Below, piece after piece: positions 1-11,694 of a DNA stretch of 64,000 nucleotides (the stretch's first letter is position 1; each line of letters opens with the position of its first letter). The notes under the pieces were generated by a model, which was not told where the DNA came from, ran no database searches, and saw nothing but the letters and a program-made list of their open reading frames with translations. The stretch comes from Petaurus breviceps papuanus (taxonomy: Eukaryota > Chordata > Mammalia > Diprotodontia > Petauridae): positions 7,389,801-7,453,800 of the forward strand of contig JAMXIF010001210.1 in NCBI GenBank assembly GCA_028583685.1. Reading direction: 5' to 3'. Both the position numbers and the translations under genes were made by a program.

Positions 1-1025
1 CCCTTGAGTTTCAAATATTCTCCCCCTCTCTCTTTCTCTCCTCCCCCCATCATGGTAGCATGTACTCAAATATAGGATCTACAAATATCTTCACATTAAT
101 CATTAGTCAGGTTGTAAAGAAGCATTATAACTAATGGAATGATCATTGGGAAAGAGGAAACAAAACAAAACAAGAAAAAAACAGAGCAAGTAGTTTGTTT
201 CAATCTGCATTCAGACTGCAGCTCTTTCTCTGGATGTGGACATCTCTTTCCATCATGAGTCTTTTGTCACCCAGTACTTGCACATGTTCATGCTACCAAG
301 TTATTCAGCCCTCAAACATTTGTTAAATACATTTCCCTAGTTAGTTTTTGGTGGTATAAAAATGAAAAAGAAACACCTTAAAGTTGCTCATGGTATACTA
401 GGAGGAAGTACAAATTAGTATAATAGAGGGTGGGATTGCTAAAGGCAAAAAAGAAATTCAAACAATGCCATTGTGAAATCAGAAGCTTGTAAAATAAGAA
501 AGTAATTAAACTGGTCTGAAGCTGTATGTGATTCCCAGTGTGGGTTGTGGATAACCCTAGACAACTCTATGTTCATGTGTTCAAAGTTCAGAGAATATAT
601 AGGTTACATTTTGATGATCAGTAACTCTTAGAACAAGGGATTTTCTTGCTTTACTTGAGTTGTAACTTGCCTCGACATCATCTTCTGTCATCTTCTGGTT
701 TATGTAACTGACAACATTATCTTTCTAGCTACAGGTCTTTTGTCTCACTTTCTACATAGCTGGACAGTGATGCAGGGTAATCAGGATAGCAACGGTCTTT
801 TACTTGATCTTAAATGCAGAAAGTAAAAGGAAATGCCTCCCTTTCCGTTGGTTCCAAACACCTAAGCAGAATTTTTGTTGTTCTCTTGGTTTGGATGCAG
901 GGAACTCCCCCTAGCAAGGCAGACCTGTTCTACACTTAGACTTCTGGGATACTTAACTTACCTTGCCCAGAATCAGACAGCCATTCTGGGTAAGAGGGAA
1001 GCCTTTGAGCCCACATCAACCTAAA
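1..1025. other. No recognised feature
   Basis: This is AT-rich sequence with short pyrimidine tracts near position 20-50. No repeat family, exon-like reading frame or RNA gene was recognised on either strand. Confidence 0.5.
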
Positions 1026-1136
1026 TCCATTTTATAGAGAAAGAAATCAAGACTCGGAGAGTTTAAATGACTTATCCATGGCTCCACAGCTAGTAAATGT
1101 TAGAAGTGATATTGAAATCTATGTCTTTGTTGCCTC
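1026..1136 (-). repeat. MIR-type SINE fragment
   Basis: Read on the plus strand this is the reverse of a MIR core: a 'CCATTTTATAGAGAAAGAAA' type stretch, then GACTTATCCATGGCTCCACAGCTAGTAAATG. It is old and diverged, with no clear tail or target-site duplication. Confidence 0.7.
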
Positions 1137-1192
1137 CAACTATAATTTCACAAGTAGAAGAAGATAGAGTGCTTATAAGAAAAGAAAATTGA

Positions 1193-1331
1193 TGGGGTGG
1201 CTAGGTGGCGCAGTAAGTAAAGCACCTGCCCTGGAGTCAGACACTTAACACCCACACACACAAAAGAAAAACTAGCCGTGTAATCTTGGGCAAGTTACTT
1301 AACCCCAATTGCCCTCAAAAAAAAAAAAGAA
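1193..1331 (+). repeat. A-tailed marsupial SINE (WSINE1/WALLSI-like)
   Basis: It starts with a tRNA-like head (GGGGTGGCTAGGTGGCGCAG), continues through GCCCTGGAGTCAG and CTTGGGCAAGTTACTTAACCCCAATTGCC, and ends in an A-tract. A perfect 16-bp target-site duplication, AAGAAAAGAAAATTGA, flanks it at 1177-1192 and 1332-1347, the signature of LINE-1-driven insertion. The perfect duplication implies a fairly recent insertion. A CA-rich stretch replaces part of the middle. Confidence 0.92.
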
Positions 1332-1347
1332 AAGAAAAGAAAATTGA

Positions 1348-2529
1348 GACAACTATAAACATATAAGACCTTTTGGCAACAAATTTTTCTGAAGTTCCTT
1401 AACCAGGAAGTTTCTTCTTAACTTTAAGAAGGAATATGGGGTAAAGAACCCTTTCCAATCATAAGATCAAAGTTTGAGTAGGATGTGATTAATAATTATT
1501 AAAAACTATTGTAAAATCTACCAAATTGCTTCTTAGACTTTATTTTCTTAAAAAAAAATGCTCCATGTCTCCACATTGATATAGAATCTAATGATATATT
1601 TTAAAATTTTTTTCTGTAGTTTGAATAGGAGTTTTAATAGAAAATGTCTAAAAATTAATGATTTTGATCGGTATCTCAGACACACAGATACTGCTTAAAG
1701 AAGTTGTACAAGTGGCCAGTCCCCCTTTGCTGAAGCTGTTGGCAGTATACATAACTGCATGGACTAGTCTTTCAAGTGGTGAATCAACCCCTCCCCCCCC
1801 ATAAAGTTGATTCAGCAAACCTGAAGCAAAAATAATAAGGAAAACAAATGTTACTGTCCTTAATTAAGCAAACAACCTTGAAAATTTGAATGTAAACACA
1901 GTTCACGATTATCTATTTGGCCTTCTCTGCTATGGGTATTCATTATCATTTATTAATCTGCCTAACACAAGTTTTAGTCCATTCATGTAGAAGCCTCATA
2001 TTCATTATATCTTATAAATGTATATGAACTATTGCATATTAATTACATTCTTATACAAATGTTTGATAATGTCTGTGTTAACCATAAAATTTTAACTGAA
2101 AGGAATAATGTTTCTTATTGAGAACATTTCATCTGTTCCACACTTAGTAATTAAGGTCATTGATTATGGGACCTACCTGTAAGTGTATGTGGCTTTTGTC
2201 TCAGAGGTAATAGCTGAGATCTCTTTTGTCTCACTGTTAAGTTCCTAGTAAAGTTCCTTTTCTGCTATTACTTTGCAGAAATTAATTGTTGTTCCACATT
2301 GTTTCATTTTATGCTTTCTTATGTTTATAGAGTATGTTTTCTTTTCCCATTGTTCTTAATTCCTCTCATTCAGCTCACCATTCCAGCAGTTGCTTGCTTA
2401 CATATGATTTTACAAGTCAGAATATGTATCACATTCTTAACCATCCTCTTCATACACTCAGGCTTCTGGAGCTGAGCTGCAAAAAAGAATGGACTTAATA
2501 ACAACAAAAACAACCACCACAATAATAAT
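1348..2529. other. No recognised feature
   Basis: AT-rich sequence with a short C-run near 1790-1799. Nothing matches a repeat family I know, and no coding signature is present. Confidence 0.45.
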
Positions 2530-2623
2530 AGAAGACATTTATAGCTAATTCTCTAGGGTTTCCAAAGTACTCTCCATATATAAGTGAAATTGGTCCTTAT
2601 AACTACCTTGTGAAATAAGTACT

Positions 2624-2636
2624 ACACACACACACG

Positions 2637-2669
<33 letters not shown>

Positions 2670-2692
2670 GTATATATGTATGTTTTTTTTTG
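2624..2692. repeat. (CA)n/(TA)n microsatellite with T/G run
   Basis: CACACA repeats change to TATATA and then to a T-tract followed by GGGGGG. It marks the left edge of the material that splits the older CORE-SINE. Confidence 0.9.
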
Positions 2693-2699
2693 GGGGGAA

Positions 2700-2905
2700 G
2701 GGATTTGGTCCTATGAGTGTCCTGGTGTTAGGGAATTTGTGGGAACATTCCCTCTACGGATCTGTTAAGCCTGCAATTTAAAGCCTTAGTGGGGTTTCCT
2801 GGGAGCACTGAGATTTTCAGGGATTTGCTCATTGTTCCATACCTACAATGGTTCAGAGACAAGAATGGAACCTTGGCTTTGAATCCAAGGCTGATCCTCT
2901 ATCCA
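2700..2905 (-). repeat. MAR1-type CORE-SINE fragment
   Basis: Carries ACATTCCCTCTACGGATCTG near the left and a reversed tRNA-related head (GGCTTTGAATCCAAGGCTGATCCTCTATCC) at the right. The layout matches the copies near 16.2, 18.4, 42.9 and 47.6 kb, so this is a family present several times in the window. Confidence 0.55.
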
Positions 2906-3026
2906 TAAGGTCACTTTGGCACTCCTATTTTATGGATGAAAAGACTGAGTCCCAGAGATCAAATGACTTCCTCAAGCACACAATTCATAAGTGTCAACAG
3001 CAATATTGCAATTTAGGTCTCTCCTT

Positions 3027-3400
3027 ACCCTAAGTCAGTTAGTGGCAATGTGGTCTTGGGGATAAAGAGTCAGCCATGGAGTCCTGTGTTTTCTGCTCTC
3101 TGCCATACTAACTTTATCCTGTTGTTGCTTAAGCATCAATTTGTACCATATAATGTTGAACTTTCCAGTCTTTGTCACTGATCTCTCATTGGGTTGTGCA
3201 TGTATATTTTGACCCTTCAAAGGAACCACTAGCTCCTTAAGGGTGAAGATTTTTGTTTCTATTTCTCATATCCTCTTCTTATTCCTAGTACTGTGCTTTG
3301 TATACATAAGCACTCACAATGGCCTTGACACTCATTAAATATTTTTCCTCTAAGATTTATTATTAGTATTTATTATCAGAAGTTTATTATTATTAGTTTT
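3027..3400. other. No recognised feature
   Basis: Short open frames occur on both strands (for example minus 3035-3229) but encode nothing recognisable. The right end is TTA/TTATT-rich. Confidence 0.45.
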
Positions 3401-3655
3401 TGTTATTATTATTCAGTGCTTTCTGTCTTGTCTGACTCTTTATGACCCCGTTTGGGGTTTTCTTGGCAAAAATACTGGAGTGGTTTGCCATTTCCTTTTA
3501 CAGCTCATTTTACAGATGAAGAAACTAAAGCAAACAGGGTTAAGTGACTTGCCCAGGGTAATACAGCTAGTAAGTGTCTGAGACTGCATATGCACTCTGG
3601 TCTTCCTGACTTTAAGCCTGGCACTCTATCCATTGAGCCACCTAGCTGCTCATTT
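3401..3655 (-). repeat. tRNA-derived SINE with RTE-like tail
   Basis: The tail comes first on the plus strand (TGTCTGACTCTTTATGACCCC, then GGGGTTTTCTTGGCAAAAATACTGGAGTGGTTTGCC), then the core (ACAGATGAAGAAACT) and the tRNA-like head at the right (CTATCCATTGAGCCACCTAGCTGC). The tail resembles the 3' ends of RTE/BovB elements, which are thought to mobilise this class. Near full length. Confidence 0.88.
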
Positions 3656-3738
3656 TGAGTACTTATTATTTACTAAGGACCACTGTCTTTATTAGAGTTG
3701 ATTCCAGTTAGATATCAGTCTTGCTATGGAAATTACGT

Positions 3739-3800
3739 ACTTATGTTTATATATATATATGCACATATAGATGTATATATACATACATGTATATATTTTT
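3739..3800. repeat. TA/CATA low-complexity tract
   Basis: Alternating TATATA, ACATATAGATG and ATACATACATG units. Confidence 0.8.
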
Positions 3801-4324
3801 AAACTTGATATCCTATTAATGGTTAACTTGTCAATTTAACTCTCCTTTCTAACATGTTCTCAATATTTTAGATATCAAGTTCTCCTTAAATCATTTGAGA
3901 GTATATTATCAGGATATCAGAACTTAGTTACACCTTCGAGCATGAGATTCCCAATAAGATTTTGGTTTGACTAGAGACTGTCTCTGGTGAGGATGTTGTA
4001 TGACCTTGGTCTACTCCTTTAAGTTGATTCTTTATCTACCCTACTATGCTGACTTTGCCAAACAAGGGACAACCCGTTCCGTGACTTCTTGCATGAGCAG
4101 TTTAGGGCATAGTTACTGGCATGTAAGCAATTACTGTGCAAAAAATGATGTAGTATTATCCTATTCAGCCACTATGCATCAAATGCTTTGATGCAGTTGA
4201 AGTTGTGTTGACCATGTGAACAGGTGGAGGGAATTTCTAGCCCAGGAGTTCCCCACACAGATAGATCCAAATCACAACTAACAGGTTCAGACAAAAAACA
4301 ATCACACAATATTGCTACCATAGT
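3801..4324. other. No recognised feature
   Basis: Two opposing frames of about 60 codons (4000-4191 plus, 4172-4357 minus) show no protein family signature and are taken as chance. Confidence 0.45.
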
Positions 4325-4386
4325 ATCAGCAGTGTTTAACATAGGTGGTTGGCACATAGTAGGTGCCTAATAAATGTTTATTGGAT
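4325..4386 (+). repeat. L2/MIR-type 3' end
   Basis: The stretch GGCACATAGTAGGTGCCTAATAAATGTTTATTGGATGAAT is the typical 3' terminus shared by L2 and MIR-class elements. Too short to choose between them. Confidence 0.65.
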
Positions 4387-4744
4387 GAATTAAGATAATA
4401 TGCTAAAAGTTTGCTAAGAAAATAACAATGATATAGTTTACTTTATGAGACTTTGTATAAATTATATTTTATGCATTTGAGATATTACCAATATATTATG
4501 TGATGAACCAGAATACAAATATTTGCTTCCAAATATATTAGTTATAACAAAAACAGTCTGAATTTGTATAGAAAAGAGGGACTGGAATAGACATTCACTG
4601 AACTGAATGGAAAGTTTTAATTTTCCCTCATATATTCTATTGTTTTCTAAGAGAAATAATCTAATTAACTGCACAAAGATACTAGTAGCATGAAATAACA
4701 TAGCTAGTTTAGGGTTCTAGTAAATGATAAACCCAGTTCATGGG
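4387..4744. other. No recognised feature
   Basis: A 79-codon minus-strand frame at 4462-4701 has no recognisable domain; the DNA is AT-rich. Confidence 0.45.
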
Positions 4745-4915
4745 ATCATCAATACAAAGCTGAAAAGGACTTTGCAAGTCATCTACCTAAAAGTCCTTAC
4801 TTTATAGGTGAGGAAATTTAGGCACAGAGAGATTGAATGAATTGCCCAAGGTACTAAGTGACAGAGATGTGATATGAACCTATGCTATATGACCCCAAAT
4901 GTTGTCTTCTTCCAT
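4745..4915 (-). repeat. MIR3 (Ther-2) SINE
   Basis: Reads as reversed MIR3: GATCATCAATACAAAGCTGAAAAGGAC, then GTCATCTACC, AGGTGAGGAAATTTAGGCACAGAGAG and ATTGCCCAAGG. The reversed 3' terminus (GGAC.TTGCAAGTCATCTA) separates MIR3 from other MIRs. Confidence 0.75.
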
Positions 4916-5874
4916 TAAAACATGTACTTTTATGAAAAGAATGTCCAAAGTCAACCCATATGTAAAGGCATATTGGTAGGATTATAGAAGCAGCATGGTA
5001 CTGTGTAGTCAGTTAGCCAGCTAGATTTAATGAGCTTTTAGAAAAAAAGAATATTCAAGCTAGCATAAAAAGGACAGTTATAGAAATATCCAATGTGAAA
5101 GTCTGGAAGAAACCTTCCCCTTGCACACAGAAGGTGACTTTCGGAAAGTGAGCCCCAACTTAAGAAACTTATATGACCAGTAGATAAACTCCCATCACCT
5201 GACTATGAGAAGTCCTTTTATCTCTCTGTGGAGTACTCAGGAAACTCTGCTTGAGTGTAGTTTTCTGAGAGCAGCAGGGTGTGGAAGGGTTGGGTGGCAG
5301 TGGAAATCTGAGGGTTCATGAAATTCCCCTTGGGTGTAGCTCTGAAGGCAGGGGGAGATCCAAGTGTCAATTACCTTTGAGGAGACTTGAAGCTCTATTT
5401 TCTTGTGTATCTGGTTTATTCTGGGAATGTCTTGGCTCCAGGTAGTGATACTATCTTCAACCACTGATAGTCCAAGAAAACTGTGACTAACACCAATGGG
5501 AAGTCTAAATTTCCTGACCTCTGGAATTTCATGAGGTCACCCTCTAGTTAATGGGGAGGGGAATATAACACTTTACTCCAACAGCAGCTTCCCTCCTGTG
5601 CTTCCCCCCCCCATCTCCTGGCCCCAACATACATGCTTTGTACAAGTACATAGGTCTGTTACCTTGAGGCACTTTGTCTAGTCATCTGACTTCTTATAAT
5701 TGCTCAAAACACTTCAATCGTTCCAAGATGTGACTAGGAATTGTTCAAACCTAGTTTCTACCTTTGGTTCTTTGACTTAGTCACTTTCTCATCTGTTAAA
5801 GGTACCAGGGCTTAAAGAATCTTATTAGTTACATTAATTGGGGCCGCATGGAGTATGGAAACCCCCTTACAGAG
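4916..5874. other. No recognised feature
   Basis: Slightly less AT-rich than its surroundings, with a C-run near 5605-5612. A 75-codon minus frame (5237-5464) shows no domain. Confidence 0.45.
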
Positions 5875-6030
5875 AAAGGATAAATCTAAAGCTGGAAGGA
5901 ACCATAAATGCTATCCAGTCCAACATTTTCAGTTAATAGTTAAGAAAATAGTGACACAGAAAGGTAAAAGAACTTGCCCAATATCACATAAGTATCAAGT
6001 ATCAGAATCTAGACTTTAACACACCTTTTT
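5875..6030 (-). repeat. MIR3 (Ther-2) SINE
   Basis: Reversed MIR3 with AATCTAAAGCTGGAAGGAACC, CTATCCAGTCCAACA, GACACAGAAAGG and AACTTGCCCAATATCACA in the right order. Diverged. Confidence 0.75.
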
Positions 6031-6039
6031 ACTCAAAAC

Positions 6040-6105
6040 CTAATGTAAATATATATTTACATGTATATGACATATATATACACATACATACACACATGTA
6101 TAGTT
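6040..6105. repeat. AT/CA low-complexity tract
   Basis: ATATATTTACATGTATATGACATATATATACACATACATACACACATG. Confidence 0.75.
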
Positions 6106-6254
6106 TTGATAGAGTTGGGTGTGCCCTACATGTGGGGAAATAGAGGGGACAGGAAGAGAATGCCTCTTTTCCTCTTTCTAAGACATAAATTAGGTGAGTT
6201 CAGGACAATACTTTTGAAGAAGTAGTCAACTTATCGAACATGAAGAGGGTGGGA

Positions 6255-6312
6255 ACAGTCAGTCAATAAACATTTATTAAGTATTTACTGTGTGGTTGAT
6301 ATTCTGCTGATT
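6255..6312 (-). repeat. L2/MIR-type 3' end, reversed
   Basis: CAGTCAATAAACATTTATTAAGTATTTACTGTG is the reverse of the usual L2/MIR terminus. Confidence 0.6.
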
Positions 6313-6924
6313 GAAGGGGCAAATCAAAGGGGTTGATCAAAGTAAGGTAAAAGAAGGTCTCAAGGAGTTCGTAGGTTTGTAGAAATTTGTGTGTGATAGA
6401 GCCATATTGAGTTTTTAGAGGAAAACCAACATCTTTAATGACACAACCCAAATTTCTAAGGTTGACTGACTTTTGAATCACCAAAGTTGGACAGAATGGT
6501 GCGTCAGAACAGCATAGCAAGTCTTATGTTCTTAAATTATTTTGTTAACGGGAAGTTAAACTGTGCGGCCTTGAAATTCCTTCTTAGAGCAAGCAGTTTT
6601 CAAAGTGAATCAATGTATGAAGGAACATTATTGACTATTTTATCTCTTTTTATTGTACAGTGTTTATAATGCTTCTGAAATTCAAAGTTCGGTCTGAATG
6701 CTATGAAATAGAAATCTGGATCCCAATGATCTTTTTATGCACTAGACATGAATTCCTAATGTTCTTGGCACCTTCTCAGAAGCTTACCACCAGTACTGAG
6801 GCTTATAATGCATTCAATAATGATTTTTCATAACTGCTTTTGGAAGAGATGCATTTTAACGTGCAGTACAAAGTGATTGAAAATAGATTGAAGTGAATTG
6901 TAGGAGAGATGTTCACAGAATGTA
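6313..6924. other. No recognised feature
   Basis: An 85-codon minus frame starts here and a 60-codon plus frame lies at 6487-6669. Neither resembles a protein family, and no splice-site context supports exons. Confidence 0.45.
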
Positions 6925-7115
6925 TGGTATATGAGAGGTTGGAGTCAGGAAGAAGTGGGTCAAACCTCTCAACCTCACTTCTCTTATCTGTAAAATAGGG
7001 ATAATAATTCTGATACATACCTCATACTGTTACTTTAAGGATCAAATGACACCTATGTAAAAGGGTTTTGCAAATGTTAAAGCTTTTTATGTATTCTAAT
7101 TATTGTGCATATTAA
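6925..7115 (+). repeat. MIR-type SINE
   Basis: Contains GAGAGGTTGGAGTCAGGAAG, CTTCTCTTATCTGTAAAATAGGGATAATAATTCTGATACATACCTCA, AGGATCAAATGA and a TTTTGCAAATGTTAAAGC tail, in MIR order. Confidence 0.8.
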
Positions 7116-7574
7116 TAAAAAATGGTAAAGTATCCAGAAACTTTGATACATTGATTGGAAAAAAATATATACCAACACATGAAACATGTCTCTCATCAAA
7201 GGAAGCCACAGTGTATCTCAAAGGAAGAAGTTTATACAATCTGAAGTGATACTTATATATAAAAGATGCCCAGGATTGTCCTTACTGCAACAATGTACAT
7301 TATAATGTTCAGTGTAAGGCAGGTCTAGCTGGCATTCATAGGTGTTTATATGTCCTTTCAAGTGATATCTATGTCATTCACCAATAGAATAGGATTTTTA
7401 CAACCCACAACAGCAGTGTGATAACTTTGGGGGCTAGTGGTACAAGCTTGAATATGCAAATCACTTTTGCCGTTTAGCTGAAAACATGGCGAAATTAGGT
7501 GATTATTTTTTTTTTTTTACTTATTGAAGGGTCTTTTATTCTTTAAATCATCTGTAAATAATAGAATTTGTATT

Positions 7575-7755
7575 CCACTTCAGACACTGGCTGTGAGAGC
7601 AGTGTGAATCGCTGAATCTTTCCTAAATTCCACAGTCCATTTCCCCATCTGTGAAGTGGGAATAATGCTCACAATACTTACCATACATGTTTGTTTTGAT
7701 TTTGGTCTCGAAAACAATTTTCAGATGTTAAAGTGCTATATAAGAGTTGATTTTT
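7575..7755 (+). repeat. MIR-type SINE
   Basis: CACTTCAGACACTGGCTGTG, then CCATTTCCCCATCTGTGAAGTGGGAATAATG and CAGATGTTAAAGTGCTATATAAGAG. Old copy lacking most of the tRNA-like head. Confidence 0.7.
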
Positions 7756-8634
7756 TTTTCATGATTTCCATTGTATAGTGAGGAATATTTGCCAGAATTC
7801 TTTGACTAAGTCACTGATTGGAGACTTAATGATGTCTGTTCTACTAACAACTGTCATTTTTTTATTAATTTATTTTTTTTTAGGAGAGATGTGGAATGGA
7901 AGTGAGGTGGAAAGATATTTTCTTTGAGGAGAAAGTAAGCAACTGGAAGATATTTACTAAAGAAGGAGAACAGAGAGGTAGAAGGTTAAAAGGCCTCGAT
8001 AGGAGAGTATATAGCAGAGAAGGGAAGAATAAACCCAGAGATGTTTCATTTCACAGAGTGAGTGGCTCCAATGCCTTTGGGTAGATCTTCTATGATAGAT
8101 TCTTGAGAAGACATGGACAAGAATTGATTGCTCAGCATGAGGTGTACAGAAGTGATGAGCTGAATTAGGGAGATAATATGAACACTAATGAAATTATATT
8201 TGAAATCATATAAAATATGATCTTGCAATATAAAATCACTTTGCTACTTCAGAGCAGCAAAAAAAAAATAGCATTTTCCTCAGTTTAAAAGTAGGTGGTT
8301 AGTGTTTACTTGTTAAAATGATATAAAGTATTTTATCTTATGAAATGAAACTAAATGTGATGGTGCTCTAATTCTTTACTGAAATACAGATTCCTCTTTG
8401 ACAAGTTATTAAAATTTTCTAGTATCATGCTGTAACAATTAAGAATCATCAGTGGTGAAGTGTCTAAATTACTCAGAGTTCCAAAGTTGATTTTAGGTTT
8501 AAACCTCTAGTTGAAGAAGTGAGAAAATAATTTACACATGAGCTAGATTATTTGGGTCATGGTTTATTAGGATGCAGATTTATTTATGATTTCACCAGTA
8601 TCACTTCCAGAACCCTCTAACTTTTATTTAATTT
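7756..8634. other. No recognised feature
   Basis: AT-rich with T-runs near 7750 and 7860-7880 and an A-run near 8262. The small purine-rich frame at 7896-8084 has no domain. Confidence 0.45.
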
Positions 8635-8795
8635 TGTAACTGTCATTAAGCCCTGTCACTTATGACCTATGTTGATTTAGACAAGTAAGTTAATTTTCCT
8701 TGGCCTCAGTTTCCTCAAATGTCAGAAAAAGTGAGAGGGTTAGATACCTTTTGAAACCTTCTCTGGCTCTAAATCTATTACACTTTGGTAAATAT
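8635..8795 (+). repeat. MIR3 (Ther-2) SINE
   Basis: CCTTGGCCTCAGTTTCCTCAAATG followed by GAGAGGGTTAGATACCTTTTGAAACC and CTGGCTCTAAATCTATTACA, the MIR3 3' half. The 5' head is weak. Confidence 0.75.
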
Positions 8796-8879
8796 TTGAA
8801 GAGCTTTCATTTAGAAGAGGAATTCGGCTGGCTCTTTTTGATTCTAGGGGGTATAATCAGCAATGAAGGGTGAAAGAGG

Positions 8880-8930
8880 CAAAAAAAAAAACAACAAACA
8901 AATAAACCAACAAACAAAAAACCCACATTT
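8880..8930. repeat. A-rich (CAAA)n tract
   Basis: A-run followed by ACAAACAAATAAACCAACAAAC. Possibly the decayed tail of a retroposon, but no body is evident upstream. Confidence 0.7.
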
Positions 8931-8994
8931 TGGCTTGGGGTCAGGAAAAAAACATTTCTTAATTATCAAGTCTGTGCAAAAGTAAAATGGACTA

Positions 8995-9160
8995 CTTTGG
9001 GAGCTAATGAATTTTCCCTCATTGGAAATCTTCAGTCAAAGTTTGGATGCCTACTTGTTGGAAATGATATAGGTGGAAGTGCCTTTGAGGGTTATAGATT
9101 GGGCCATTTGACCAATGAGGTCCCTTCAAGTCCTGAAATACTGTGATATTGATTCAATTC
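8995..9160 (+). repeat. L3/CR1 LINE 3' end
   Basis: CCTCATTGGAAATCTTCAGTCAAAGTTTGGATGCC..ACTTGTTGG followed by GGTCCCTTCAAGTCCTGAAATACTGTGATATTGATT is the CR1-clade 3' UTR pattern ('ggaggtcttcaag..ctggatg..gactagatgacctctgaggtcccttccaactc'). The assignment rests on motif order. Confidence 0.7.
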
Positions 9161-9769
9161 AGATGAAATATGTCCAGCATGCTTTTTTTCCCTTCTCATT
9201 TGTTTTTTGACATCAATTTAATGGACTTCCAATGCTATGAATGAGTAGCAGCTTTTGTGACAGCAGGTTGTGTTCACATTGGAACAGAGCCAATGGACAT
9301 CAGAAGTTGGGATTGACTAGAGAGTAGGTCAGGCAGGCAAGAGGGACCATGGCAGAGGAGAGATATCCACTCTCAGTCTCCATGGGATCACATAGACAAT
9401 AGGATCATTACAGGATTCAATAAATTGTACTCATTATTTACATAGGCCATCACTCATAAATCAGCTATCCTCTAATTTTGGCCATTTCTCAACTTTTTTC
9501 CCCCTCTATGTGTATTGCATACTCAACCCTTCAATCTTTTGAATAGATGATAGACATGAGTTGGGAAGATACTACTCCTGTGGTTAGGAAAATTTGTAAA
9601 ATATTTCTATAGAAAAGTGATAGACTATACTAAAATTATTGAACTATTTTTGTTTATATGAGTTGATGTTCAAAGTCAACTGACATAAATCAAAATGTTA
9701 AGGAATCAAAAGCCATCTTTTAATATTCCTATCTTTGAATGTTAGTCTTTATAATATTTTAATAAACAC
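9161..9769. other. No recognised feature
   Basis: Mixed-composition sequence including a short C/T-rich patch near 9495. No repeat or exon recognised. Confidence 0.45.
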
Positions 9770-10018
9770 GACATGGAACAGTGGATAGTGCATTGGGTTC
9801 AGGATCAGGAAGACTTGTCTTCCTGATTTCAAATCTGGCTTTAGACACTAGCTATGGCCCCCTGGGCAAGTGACTTGACGGTGTTTACGTCAGTTTTCTC
9901 ATCTGTAAAAAGGCTGGAGAAGTAAATGGAAAACCCGTCCAGTATCTTTGCCAAGAAAATACCAAATGGGGTCAGGAAGAGTTCCACATGACCAAAATGA
10001 TAGCAAAAATAAACACTA
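9770..10018 (+). repeat. tRNA-derived SINE with RTE-like tail
   Basis: Head ACATGGAACAGTGGATAGTGCATTGGG, middle AAATCTGGCTTTAGACACTAGCTATG and GGGCAAGTGACTTGACGG, then AAAGGCTGGAGAAGTAAATGG, CCAGTATCTTTGCCAAGAAAATACC and GGGGTCAGGAAGAG. Near full length, moderately diverged. Confidence 0.85.
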
Positions 10019-10029
10019 ATCTCCTTTTC

Positions 10030-10310
10030 TGAGACAGAAACTCAATGTAGTAGAATTGAAGCCACAAGTTGGAGTTAGAAAAGAACCAGGTTCAAATTCA
10101 TTCTCCTTTTTTTCACTATGAGATTATGGGCAAATCAATTAACATGTTTGAGCCTCAGTTTGCAATACAGAGATAATAATAACCCCATTACTTATTTCAT
10201 ACAGCATTTAAAAGGACAAAATGAGATACTATTTCTAAAGCTCTTTATAAACCTTAAAGCACATTTTGAATGTTAACATTATCATTTTTATAGGTAGAAT
10301 ACATAGTTTG
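10030..10310 (+). repeat. MIR/MAR1-type SINE
   Basis: AAAAGAACCAGGTTCAAATTC, GAGATTATGGGCAAATCAATTAAC, GAGCCTCAGTTTGCAATACAGAGATAATAATAACC, GGACAAAATGAGATACTA and AAAGCTCTTTATAAACC follow the MIR/MAR1 consensus order. Confidence 0.75.
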
Positions 10311-11694
10311 GTATTATTTCACAGGCAAAGTAACTCCTTGCAGGAAGATAATTTGAGATAAAGTATTAACTATCTTGAACACCACTGTTTGGATAAAAAG
10401 AACCTGAAACCATTCTAATATGTCATACAAATTTGAATTTGATAAAATTAAGATTTCTGTCAGCTATATCATTGAAATGCTGAAATTCTGCAGTAAATTT
10501 GCTGTGTACTCACATAAAATTATTTCTCCTGAAGGCGAGCTTTTGGATTCATATCATAAGTGAATACACTAAATCTGTAGTCCAGTTGTCATAGTGGTGC
10601 CAGATGCTTTGGATAGGCCAGCAACATGCAGCATTGCTAATAATGTTGTTCGAGTTGAACTTGGCTGTTTAGTATGGCTCATAAATATGAATTAAATTAA
10701 TCCTGGCAGACTTTTAAAGTCATTCACCATATTTTATGCGACTGTGTCACTATAAATCTGGTGATTCAAGAACATGCGAATTTGAAATCCAAGGATGCTA
10801 TAGCTTTTTGTAGATCCTTTGACTAAAGACAGAAGATCCTGAAAATGAGCAAAAGTTTCTGAACGCCTTTCCTGATTGCTGCATCTTTTCAGAAGACCAA
10901 AGTGGGTGTAAGGCAGACTTCTTGCAAGGGAATGAAAGAATGCTATAAACAGTGTGCTATTGTGCATCACCATCAAAGGAAGGAAGATAGAAGGCTTGAT
11001 GCATGTCCTAATTCCTCTACTTTTTACCCTCCTGCCATGTTTTCATCAGGCTGTGCATTTTGAAGTGACAGATAAATAGGTATGGGGTGGGTCATGTGGG
11101 AAGAGTTTTTTTCCCTACCAATTGAGTTGGCAAGAATAAAGGATGTTTTAACTATTGCCCCTCTGGTTCTTGGTCCAATCTTTTTTTTGGTTGTCTTCAA
11201 TACAAATGCAGGTCATTATTAGGTGCTGGGTGATGTTCATGTGGACCACAGTAGCACTAAGTGGATAGAAAGTAGGAAAGTGCCAGGTCTTGGGTATTTA
11301 GAAATGACCAGGCAATATTATATTTAAGGTCAATGGAAAAAACTAATTCCCAGCCTATTTTTTTTCTGAGAAGAAAGACCAAAGCTTCCCAATTTAGTCT
11401 CAAAAGATAAATATATTGCTATTTAACTGGGTTTCTCCATTTTGCATATTTTCATTTGATAACAGGCATGGGATATTGATATAACAAGAATAAATTAAGT
11501 CCACCAGCTATTTCTAAAGGTTATGGCAGGGATTTTTTTTCTTACCTTTTATAAGAATTCACCCCCTCTGCTTGCTCCCACTCCAGCTGATGAAAACTGT
11601 TCTTTTAAATATAAGTAGCTTATAAGCAATTATATTTGTTTTTATTGATGTTTCAAGGTTTCTAATACATTGACTGACTACTATGCCTGGAAGG
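10311..11694. other. No recognised feature
   Basis: An 80-codon minus frame at 10734-10976 has no known domain. The stretch TGGGTGATGTTCATGTGG and its surroundings are plain unique-looking sequence. Confidence 0.45.

Larger units (their letters stand above)
2530..3026 (-). repeat. MIR/MAR1-type CORE-SINE, interrupted
   Basis: The left part (about 2530-2625, ending ACCTTGTGAAATAAGTACT) and the right part (about 2920-3026, starting CCTATTTTATGGATGAAAAGACTGAGTCCC) read as one reversed CORE-SINE. They are split by a microsatellite and a second SINE. The match is diverged, so the join is inferred from order and orientation. Confidence 0.6.
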